Positions 12,147 through 22,460 of a DNA stretch of 64,000 bases are shown in pieces. The position numbers were made by a program, and so were the translations under genes. How positions within the stretch are numbered: position 1 is the stretch's first letter; every line of letters begins with the position of its first letter. Under the pieces are notes generated by a model. It saw only the letters and a program-made list of their open reading frames with translations. It was not told where the DNA came from and did no database searches. The stretch is from Linnemannia schmuckeri. Its lineage: Eukaryota > Mortierellomycota > Mortierellomycetes > Mortierellales > Mortierellaceae. The stretch covers positions 1,674,001-1,738,000 of the forward strand of contig JANATG010000009.1 of NCBI GenBank assembly GCA_029449235.1, read 5' to 3'.

Positions 12147-15100
12147 ATGGCCGACGGTAAGCGCAACCTCTACCTGCGCACTTCCATGAACAAAACAATA
12201 ATCGGATTCCAGGTTTCTAATCAAACCCACTCCTTAACTGTAGATATCAGCGCCCAGATCAAGGCCGAGCAGGAAAAGAGAGCCAAGGACAGCTCAACAC
12301 AGCGTGACGACACACGCGTCTCTCTAACCGGCGTCGGCTACGATCAGGACATCTATGGCAGTGGCAACAAGTTCGAGGGCTACTCGACCTCCTTGCCCAT
12401 GGACGATGACGATGACGAAGAGGATGAACTCACAAAGCGTGCCGCGCAAAAGAAGCTTTCGTCCTACACAGCACCAAAGGAGGTCTATGCTCATTTAACC
12501 TCTGCTGACGACGAAGACCACGATCCTTTTGCAGGACGATCTGAGTCAAAGCGTATCATCGATAGAGAGGATGATTATCATAAGCGTCGCCACAACCGAA
12601 CTCTCTCGCCATCTAGACAGGATGCATTTGCCAAGGATCAAGGCGCAGCAGGACCGGAGGCACGGACATATGCAGAGGTGATGAGGGAGGCTGAGTTGGA
12701 GCGCGAGCAACAGCGAGTCTTGCAAAAGATTGCTGAGAAAAAGAAGGAGGCGCAAAAGGCTACAGGACAGGACGCACCGCCACCTCCAACACCTACTGGA
12801 AGAAAGAGACGCTGGGATGTGGCTACGCCCGTTGTTGCTCCAGCAGCTACCTCCTCATGGAACGAGCCTGACGATCATGTCGCCGCACCAACCAACCGCT
12901 GGGAGGAAACCCCCAAAGCTGATGTCAAGAAGCGTAACCGCTGGGACGAGACGCCAGTCGCCAGCAACACATCATCATGGGACGCCACACCTAGAGCCTC
13001 TTCAGGAGTCGCAGAAACACCCACTGCCAAGCGCTCTCGTTGGGACGAGACACCCGTCGCACCCTCGGGTATGTTTGGCGCAACCCCTATGGCTGGACAA
13101 CTCGGCATGGTCACACCCAACCTCGCTGTGCCCATGACTCCCGAGGCGATGAATGCCCAGCGTTGGGAGCATGAAATCGACATGCGCAACAGACCTCTCA
13201 CGGACGACGATCTGGATGCCATGTTCCCCACGACTGGATACAGGATTTTGGAGCAGCCTGCCACCTACACGCCCATTCGCACTCCTGGCCGCAAGCTGAC
13301 TGCTACACCTACACCCTACACTGGTAACGGATTCATGATGCAGGACGAGAACCTGAAGCAGAACTATGGTATCGCACCCACTGAGCTGGAGGTCCCCGGC
13401 GGTGGCAACCTTCCCTTCTTCAAGCAGGATGATATGCAGCACTTCGGAAAGCTGCTCGACGAGAAGGACGAGTCGTCCATGTCGGCAGAGGATATTAAGG
13501 AGCGTAAGATCATGAGACTGTTGCTCAAGATCAAGAACGGAACACCAGCCATGCGCAAGGCTGCTCTTCGTACTATTACCGACAAGGCTCGCGACTATGG
13601 CGCAGGACCACTCTTCAACCAGATTCTGCCCTTGTTGATGTCGCCCACACTGGAGGATCAGGAGCGTCACTTGTTAGTGAAGGTCATCGACAGGATCCTG
13701 TACAAGCTGGATGATCTCGTCCGTCCCTTCGTCCACAAGATTCTTGTCGTCATCGAGCCCTTGTTGATCGACGAGGATTACTATGCTCGCGTTGAGGGTC
13801 GTGAAATTATCAGCAACTTGAGTAAGGCCGCCGGATTGGCCACTATGATTGCAACCATGCGTCCTGATATCGATCACGCCGACGAGTACGTCCGAAACAC
13901 CACTGCTCGCGCCTTCTCAGTTGTTGCCTCTGCTCTCGGTATCCCAGCACTGCTGCCTTTCTTGAAGGCTGTCTGCAACAGTAAAAAGTCGTGGCAAGCC
14001 CGTCACACTGGTATCAAGATTGTCCAGCAGATTGCTATTCTGCTCGGATGCGCCATCTTGCCTCATCTCAAGAACCTCGTCGATGCCATTGCCAAGGGTC
14101 TGGAGGTATGTTTGTTTGACCTAGGGGTTTTGTGCTTTTTCTGTTTGAAATTGGAGCGATGTCGTATATTTATTATTACAGTTGCTAACCACCTTGCATA
14201 ATTATACGTGTTTTTATTATGGCTCACTAACATTCATCTTTTTCGCTCTTTTTTCAACTTTGATAGGACGAGCAACAAAAGGTCAGGACTATCGCATCAC
14301 TGGCTATCGCGGCTTTGGCTGAGGCTGCCCATCCTTACGGTATTGAATCCTTCCACAGCGTTTTAAAGCCTCTTTGGTCCGGCATCAAGAAGCACCGTGG
14401 AAAGGGTCTGGCAGCTTTCCTGAAGGCTATCGGATACATCATCCCTTTGATGGAGGAGGAATATGCCAACTTTTACACAAAGGAGGTCATGCCTATCCTG
14501 ATCAGAGAGTTCCAGTCGCCTGACGAAGAGATGAAGAAGATTGTGCTTAAGGTCGTCAAACAGTGTGCTGGTACCGATGGTGTGAGCCCTCAGTACATCA
14601 AGGAAGAGATCTTGCCCGAGTTTTTCAAGAACTTTTGGGTGCGTCGCATGGCTCTGGACCGCAGGAACTACAAGCAGCTTGTCGAGACTACGGTCGAGCT
14701 GGCTCAGAAGGTTGGTGTCACCGAGATTGTGTCGAGAATTGTTGAGGACTTGAAGGACGAGTCGGAACCCTACCGCAAGATGGTCATGGAGACGATCGAG
14801 AAGGTTGTCACCCAGTTGGGTGCCGCTGATGTGGATGGACGTCTGGAGGAGGTGCTCATTGACGGAATTCTGTACGCCTTCCAGGAGCAGACTACTGAGG
14901 ATATTGTTATGTTGAACGGTTTCGGAACAGTTGTCAATGCCCTCGGATACCGCAGCAAGGCCTATCTCCCCCAGATCACGTCGACCATCCTTTGGCGTCT
15001 CAACAACAAGTCTGCCAAGGTCCGTCAGCAGGCAGCCGACCTGATTTCGAGAATTGCTGTCGTCATGAAGACCTGCGGTGAAGAAAAGTTGATGGGACAT

Positions 15101-16335
15101 TTGGGTCTGGTCCTGTTCGAGTACTTGGGAGAGGAGTACCCCGAGGTTCTTGGATCGATTCTGGGAGCATTGAAGGCGATCGTGAATGTTATTGGTATGA
15201 GCAGCATGACACCACCCATCAAGGACTTGCTGCCTCGCTTGACGCCTATTCTCAAGAACCGACATGAGAAGGTACAGGAGAACAACATTGACTTGGTCGG
15301 TCGTATTGCGGATCGTGGAGCTGAGTTTGTGAGTGCTCGTGAGTGGATGCGTGTCTGCTTCGAGTTGCTGGATATGCTCAAGGCCCACAAGAAGGGTATT
15401 CGTCGTGCCGCTGTCAACACCTTTGGATATATCGCCAAGGCCATTGGACCTCAGGATGTCCTGGCAACATTACTCAACAACTTGAAGGTTCAGGAGCGTC
15501 AGAATCGTGTCTGTACAACCGTCGCTATTGCCATTGTCGCCGAGACTTGCGCGCCCTTCACCGTTCTCCCGGCTCTCATGAATGAATACCGTGTACCCGA
15601 ACTGAACGTCCAAAACGGTGTCCTCAAGGTGAGCCTTTATGCTTTGTTTGGTTATTGAATGCGTTTGTTGACTACTATTTATTCTCTAGGTGTTTACTTG
15701 ACTATGTTACTAACAATTAATTTTTTACTTATATAGTCATTGGCCTGGGTGTTTGAGTACATTGGAGAGATGGGCAAGGATTACATCTATGCTGTCACGC
15801 CGCTACTCGAGGATGCTCTTATGGACCGAGATCTTGTTCATCGTCAAACCGCCTGTACAACTGTGAAACGTAAGTTTGTTGATTTTGTTCTTTGTGTTGT
15901 TGCTGTTGAACGTTTTTATACCATGAGCAATGCACTGTTATGAAAGTAAAACAATGTACTAACAATCTCTCTATCTTGTCTGTCGTTCCACCTTCAATAG
16001 ACATGTCACTGGGGGTTGTCGGATTGGGGTGTGAGGATGCACTGCTTCACTTGCTGAATTTTGTGTGGCCCAACATTTTCGAGACATCTCCTCATGTGAT
16101 CAATGCAGTGATGGATGCAATTGATGCACTGGGGGTTGCACTGGGACCAGCGACGATTCTGCAGTATGTTGTCCAGGGTCTATTCCATCCCGCAAGAAAG
16201 GTCCGTGAGATCTACTGGAAGATCTATAACAACATGTACATTGGCGCTCAGGACGGAGTCATTCCCTTCTACCCTTCGATTGACAATGATGATATCAACA
16301 AGTACGAGCGCACCGAGCTCTTCTACGTCGTTTAA
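12147..16335 (+). CDS. SF3B1: Splicing factor 3B subunit 1 (SF3b155, U2 snRNP)
   Basis: Five exons: 12147-12156, 12244-14105, 14267-15628, 15737-15869 and 16001-16335, giving 1233 residues (the human protein is about 1300). SF3B1 is the HEAT-repeat scaffold of SF3b in the U2 snRNP; it clamps the branch-site helix in the nucleus. The N-terminal third is disordered and carries repeated Arg-Trp-Asp/Glu motifs followed by TP (residues about 194-270), the U2AF-ligand motifs. From about residue 400 the HEAT array matches the animal protein almost residue for residue. The DEQQK segment opens exon 3 (K629 here), aligning with the human K700 hotspot. Exon 1 encodes only three codons plus one base. Introns have ACTAAC-like branch sites. 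The start is set by the MAD N-terminus and the intron phase. Confidence 0.97.
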
Positions 16336-17407
16336 GAAGCAATAGGAGCCACTTTTCGCTTGATTTGCGCAAACATACTTTTAACAAATAAAACAAACAT
16401 CGTACCGCTGCTTATCAAATGTATTTCAGCCGCGTTGTGTATCAGTCCTTCAAGTAACACGCTTTTTTTTTTTTTTTTTTTTTTTGGCCGTAGCTTGGGC
16501 GAAGCAGCGTTCTTGGCAGTCGGAAAGTTAGCATCTGTACCTAAGTCAGTTATTTTCGCTTGTGATCCTATGCGGGTTGTCTATAATCGTAAGCCAACAG
16601 CAGATGTAAAAGAGATGACGACGGGGGAAAGGTTTCAAAGGGATAAAGTGACATCGAAGTTTTTTTCGTGGAAAAGTACGTTGTTCTAATCAAAAACCTA
16701 TGGCGTTTCCAGGATCTATTTTTTTTATCTTTTGGGGTGCCGCTTGGAAAGTTCACGTAAGCAATTGAGTTTTGGCCAAGAAAATAAAATAAAATAAAAA
16801 TAAAAGTTCTTTTCGTTCCGTTGATCGTACGGAACCGCCTCAATTACTTAAAAATACACGTGTGCAGGTATGCATGATGAAATACCGTGGACTGATGTGA
16901 ACCAAGTGGGCGTCCAATCTTTATCACACAAGTAGCTAGTGGGCTTGCTGATTTACTAGCCCGTGTAACTACTTCTTTTATTGCCGAACTGGACCCTGTT
17001 CTCACCTTCATCCGGATTAATTCGCTGTTATATCCAAAAAGCGACACGATCCGCTTACTAGGATCGGGTACTGAAAGGACAGGCAACGTAACATATGCCA
17101 CAGAAAGTCCAGGGATGATGGCAGCTGGTTACGAATCCAAGTAAATACTCCCCGAACAATGTACAGAAAACTTCGGCCCCACAGGTCCCTTCTACTGTTC
17201 TTTCCATTTGGAAGCGCATGGATGTGAGGATCTGATATTGGTAGTTTCCCCAGATACAGTATAATTGAGTAAGATAGGAATAGATCATAGAGTATGGCGC
17301 CCAATTGCTGAGGTCTTTTTCATTAATTATATCGTCTGCTTTATCGATCCATATCTCCCACTACTTAATGGAGTGTTTCTTCCTGGAAAGTTCTGTAAAG
17401 GATGGCG

Positions 17408-17438
<31 letters not shown>

Positions 17439-19065
17439 CGAGAAAACAAAGGTGCAAACACTTAACATCTCAAATGAACAGGCATATCTTCTATCTTCAG
17501 CCAGCCCTTGGTCAACTGGGCTGGCCATGTCCTTGAGCACCTGAGTAAGAATACACCCTGCTCGCCATCCATTTGTTGTCCTTGTTGAAGAGACAAAGAG
17601 TCCGCCTTTTTCTCCTAGCCAATTTCCATGCGCATCCCTCTCGCTAGACATGAACCCGAGTAAGTGAGTGGTAAGCGAAGTGTAACGAGAGACGGGCCCT
17701 AGAAAACAGGGAAGATAGCAACATTGATTTCTTATTTAAATCCCAACATCTTTCATGGTTGTTTACGATCGCCCTTTTTTCATTTTTTTTCATCTTGTTT
17801 CATCTGAGGGTGAAATAATAATAATATGCATCTCGCTGGCTGTGGATACGATTATTTTCTGATCTTTCTGTCTGTTGCTCTCATAGGGGGCGGGCTTGGA
17901 AGCTGAAAGGGTGTGGTGATTCGGGTTCTGTGGTTATTTTCCCTTCCTTCCTTCAGTCAATTCTCGCCTTTCCATTCATTACTCCAAACTCCAGTTCATT
18001 TGGAGAAGAAAACACGAACGAGGGAGGGATTCTATGGGAAGAAAAGTATCCCAATAATCCAATCCAGCAAGCCAGCCGACTTTATGGGTGAGTTGCCTCC
18101 CATTCCCTTCTATCTGATGATGGGCACAGTCATTTACCTCTCTCGGATCAACCAACATTGGTAGCGCGTAAGGAAACCCTAAGGACTTGTAATACGTGAT
18201 GTATTAGATGCAAATGAAAAGAGACAAGATGCTGACTTGTTTTGTTTTGACGAGATGGAAGGGGATGGAATGGACGGTAGGTGCGTTGGTTGCATGCATG
18301 TTTGTCAAGTCGTGCGAGCGCAAAACTAAGGGGTCCCATCTCTTTTTCTTTTCTCTCCTTTTTTCTTCTTCGAACCAATTAAACAAACAAACAGCAAAAA
18401 AGAGACAACCGTTGCAACAGACAAGACTTGCATGATACGATAAGTAGACTCCTAACCATCCCTTTCTTTCTTCCTTCCAACTTACTTGTTCTCTTGTGGT
18501 TCTTGATCGGACATTCGAACAAACAACATCAAGAAAAAAAAAATGCGTCAATGCAAGGTTCAGAAGGACAACCCAAACGGTGCCTAGCTTTTTTAGCGGT
18601 CCGATCGAGGGTTTGAGAGAGAGAGAAAAAAACTTTACGAGGGAGAGAAGGGAGAGAAAGGCTGGACCCATTCCGCCTTGTTGAATTTGAATTTGTGTGT
18701 GGTACCATGGTGGGTGTATGTCAGTCGTGTCCCCTGGCCAAACACACACACACGCATTTCGTACACACCTGTCTGCAAAACAAGCTTCAGAGGCGGAGCT
18801 GCAGACAAATGGGCCGGAAGGATGAGATTGCTTGCTCCCTTCACCAAAGTACTTAAAGGCTCTCTTTCCCTTCTAACTTTACAGTTCACTCTGCCTCGTC
18901 CTCCTTCTACACCCTCTGCCCTCTTCCTCTTCCCTCATTCACTCATTCGCACGCGTGCCATCTCCCTCTTCCTCTTTCTCATTCCATCTCTCTCTTAAAT
19001 CAACTCATCCTACCCTCCCTTCCCTCCCCTCCCTTCCCATCAAGTAACACAAGGAAATCACAACA
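16336..19065. other. Intergenic, 2.7 kb
   Basis: Holds the SF3B1 3' UTR, T(23) at 16463-16485, A(29) at 17410-17438, and the CT-rich promoter and leader of the MscL gene after about 18860. Between 16844 and 17304 the minus strand stays open in overlapping frames without an ATG start or splice logic I could establish. No gene is claimed. Confidence 0.55.
16387..16392 (+). terminator. Poly(A) signal AATAAA of SF3B1
   Basis: Canonical AATAAA about 50 nt after the stop codon, in sense orientation. The actual cleavage site is not visible. Confidence 0.6.
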
Positions 19066-20708
19066 ATGAGCGCATACAACAAGGAAGCCGCAGCCTACGA
19101 GCTCGAATCGTCTAACCAACAACCCGCCGACCTCAGCACAACTACCGGTACCCAGGAGAAGGCCAAGAAGCGTGGATTCAACCCTATCAAGGCCGTCTCC
19201 AAGGGCTCCCAGGCCGTAGTTGGAGGTGTTGTTGGAGGTATTGGACAGGGCGCTTCTGCCGTCCGTGGGGGTATCTCTCAAGGTAAAACAGCACATACCA
19301 TGAAAAGGACTGGGGTCAGCTCACAACATGTGTGTGAGTGTGCGTGATGCTCACAAAGCAGTAGGTAGCGCATAAGCAGATCGTGGAACAAAAGAGAGCG
19401 AGAGAATCCATCGGGAGAACAAAAATGAGCGCACCCACCATGACAGCAACAAACAAACAACAACAGCGATTGAGCACACCAAAACACCAGAGGATGAGGA
19501 AACAAAGAGTGTACCTGGATTTGAGATTTTCAGTTTTTTTTGTTTGTTGTTGGCTAGAGACGTCTCATACACCCTCCCAACAAGGCAACAACCCAACACA
19601 CCAATTGACGCCTCTCTCCTGTAGTCACAATCGATATTAATAATATCACATTCCTCACTCACCCTTCCACTGACTAACTAACTCGCTCACTCTCCGCTTC
19701 ATATTAATCTCTTAGTCGAGAAGGGGGTGTCAAAGGCTGGTGACACTTTGGGCAAGGTCCCCGGAGTCAACTATGGAGTCTCCTTCTTTGCCGACTACCG
19801 CAAGTTCATGGACCGAGGCAACGTTATCGACCTTGCCGTCGCCGTCGTTATTGGTATGTTTGTCACTCATTGCTTTTTTACCCACCTGTTCTCACATGTA
19901 CCTTTCTGGAGGTTGTCTGTTGTTCATTTCATTATCCTTCGACAAATCGGATCGAAAAGGACAGCAGAGGAACTCGCTTTAATATTATTGCGAATCATAA
20001 TTTGTTCAAAAACTGACCAATTGCTGCTGCCCGTCTCTGTCCCTTTGCTTTTCTAATCGTCTTTTAGGTGCTGCCTTTACTGCTGTAAGTGAACAACATT
20101 ACAAGGAATGCTCAAAACTGAACGGAAAACTACACAACGCACGAGAGGGGGGGGGGTTGTTGGTTTACTCCAAAGAAAAGGAAAAGGGAGAAAGATCTGA
20201 AAACAAGAGAGGATATCGGACTTTGATTTTATTGTTCATTATCTTCCTTTTCCCACTCGTGTTCTTTTTCTTTTGCTCACTTGCATGTCTCGGCATGTTT
20301 TTTTTTCTTGTGGTTCTGCATCACATTCCTCTTTTGCTCGTTTTTTTTCGGGCGATTTTGGTGCTCCTCTTTGCTACAAACAAAAAATATTTCCGCGGGA
20401 GAAGGGTTTGCAGAAAGGCAGGGAGGGCATGGATGAAAGAAGAGAAAGAAGAAGAAAAGGAGGCAAAAGAGAGTTTCCAATAATCGCCGTTGATCGCACA
20501 ATGCCTGTCTGCCATCCATGCAAATCATCAAATCAACAAGCAAAGCAAATGGATATGAAGGGGAGGAGGAGGCATGAATTATGAACCTCCTCTTTCCCCG
20601 CATCACTTAGAATCAGGGCAAAAACGAGACAGGACGAACGGGCTGACCGACAATCCACTCACAAAATCTTCTTTCGCCCTCTCCTTGTCATGCATGTATG
20701 CATGCACG

Positions 20709-20749
<41 letters not shown>

Positions 20750-20995
20750 ACATACTCTAGATTGTTACGAGTTTGGTGACGGATATCATCACGCCCATCA
20801 TCGCCCTGGCCTCTGGAAAGAACCTCGAGGAGAACTTTATTGTTCTCCGCCACAACCGCGATAGCAATATCACCAACGTAAGTTTCATTTATTTACACCT
20901 CCACATCCTCCTTTCCTGCTTGTTTTTGACGTTGACTACCCTTTCTCAACTTTATGGAACCTCGATCCCTAACCACTCCTCTCTCTGCCCCCCCC

Positions 20996-21035
<40 letters not shown>

Positions 21036-21479
21036 CGTTTTTTACAAACACGACATTAGTACTCGACAAGAGCACAGGCACAGGGTGACCACAGTATCAC
21101 CTGGAACTGGGGTAACTTTATTCAAACCGTCCTCAACTTCTTCATCATCTCCGCCTGTGTCTTCGTCATCGTCAAGGTCTACCAGGTTGGCCGTAATACC
21201 AAAATCGAAGTCACCGAGAAGAACTGCGACTACTGTATCAAAAAGATTCCCGTCGAGGCGGTCCGCTGCCCAGAATGCACGACTTGGTTGGATTGGGATG
21301 CTTGTACCAAAGTCAAGAATATGGAGCGTCTTGCTGCTGGTGAGGGGTTGAACACTACTGGAATGCCTGGTATGCCGGTGCCCATGCCTTTTAACCCTAC
21401 TGGTTTGGCCGCTGGCGCTGTTGCGCAGCCTTATATGGGATCTTCCAATGGTGGCGTTGACTCCCTTGGCCACTTCTAA
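19066..21479 (+). CDS. MscL-family mechanosensitive channel
   Basis: Exons 19066-19282, 19716-19853, 20068-20084, 20761-20877 and 21060-21479 give 302 residues. Residues about 103-145 carry the MscL core: an RGNVIDLAVAVVIG segment opening the first membrane helix, then GAAFTA and the SLVTDIITP stretch. A second hydrophobic helix (NFFIISACVFVIVKV) follows. The C-terminal region has a CX2C...CX2C pair, as many MscL proteins do, then a Gly/Pro-rich tail. Bacterial MscL is about 136 residues; here about 95 extra N-terminal residues, polar then Gly-rich, precede the core. The family forms homopentameric pores gated by membrane tension; the cellular membrane is unknown. Exon 3 is only 17 nt. The exon 5 acceptor could be 21060, 21078 or 21084, all in frame. 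Confidence 0.9.
20711..20748. repeat. Poly(T) run, 38 nt, at an intron 3' end
   Basis: Lies on the sense strand just before the acceptor of MscL exon 4 (20761), so it probably acts as an unusually long polypyrimidine tract. Length in an assembly may be inexact. Confidence 0.95.
20988..21035. repeat. C(16)T(32) tract before the last MscL exon
   Basis: Sixteen C followed by thirty-two T on the sense strand, ending 24 nt before the first exon 5 acceptor. A similar C(16)A(9) block lies at 386-410 within an intron of the first gene. Confidence 0.95.
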
Positions 21480-22460
21480 ATGCTGCTTTTTCTCCCAATG
21501 TGCGCCCATGCACCCCCTTTTTTCTTCACTTATTTTCACACATAGTTATTTAATCTTTGCTTTTTTTTTGTTCTTTGTTTTATGCTTTCCTTATGTTTTT
21601 GCTTTGTCTCTTTTTTTCCCTTCTCGTCTTTCTTCATATATTTCCTCAAACACAGCGCTTCTGTACATCAAAACCATTTACATATCTTACAACACACATT
21701 TTCATATTTTCAAGCATGTTCAATTCGTTTGAGGAATAAAAAATTACCAGACTTGTTATTCAAGAAAAAAAAAAAAACTTTTGGAGTGGAAGATAAAATG
21801 ATGAGAACTAATTAACAAAGGGGAGGGGGAAAGGGGAGAACGAATGATACATACAAACACACACACACATGAGAAAAATAAAGAGTGGGGAGTGGAAAGA
21901 ATCGATTGACATAGGACACAGAAGTTGGGAGGTGAAAAAATTACAAGTAAAAATAACAGATGAAAAAAATGATCGAACAAAAAAAATAAAAAAAATTAAG
22001 ATACAAGAGCGTCGACAAGCGACTATGAAAAAGTAAAAGTAGGAGGGTAAAAAAGACAAGCTGGTTATCCCTGACTAGGGGAGGCAAATGGCGTTCGCGT
22101 TGTATTGGGCTGGTAGGAGTGTTCTCCGTGTGGGTTCATTTGGTTCTTGTCGCCCTTCAGTCAAAAATGTGAGAAAGGCCAGTGATGGTTGAATGAATGT
22201 AAGGAAAGGAGGATCGGAAGAAAATGTTGAAGGAATTAAGAAAAATGTCGCCGTCAGTCAAAAAAAAGTGAAGACGTGACGTGGCGAGTGTCACTCTTGC
22301 GACTTGTGTGGCGTAAAGAAAAGAAAAGTGTCGCGTGTCGATCGATATCAAAAAAAAAGTGAAAGAATGGCCGGCCAGTCGAGTAAAAATGGGTGGCGTG
22401 GGTGAAGTAAAGGCTGGTCGACGAGATATCCGAAGTGGAGAGTTGATCGGGTCCGGGCAA
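21480..22460. other. Convergent 3' flanks, about 1 kb
   Basis: Separates the stop codons of the MscL gene (+) and the GATA gene (-). It contains T-rich sequence, AATAAA-like elements near 21735 and 21880, and a (CA) stretch near 21858. Nothing coding is supported. Confidence 0.6.

Noticed and set aside
16844..17304. Overlapping minus-strand frames (85 and 95 residues)
   Set aside because: They look less biased than their surroundings, but neither starts with ATG and I could not link them to other exons or to a known family; possibly a decayed element.
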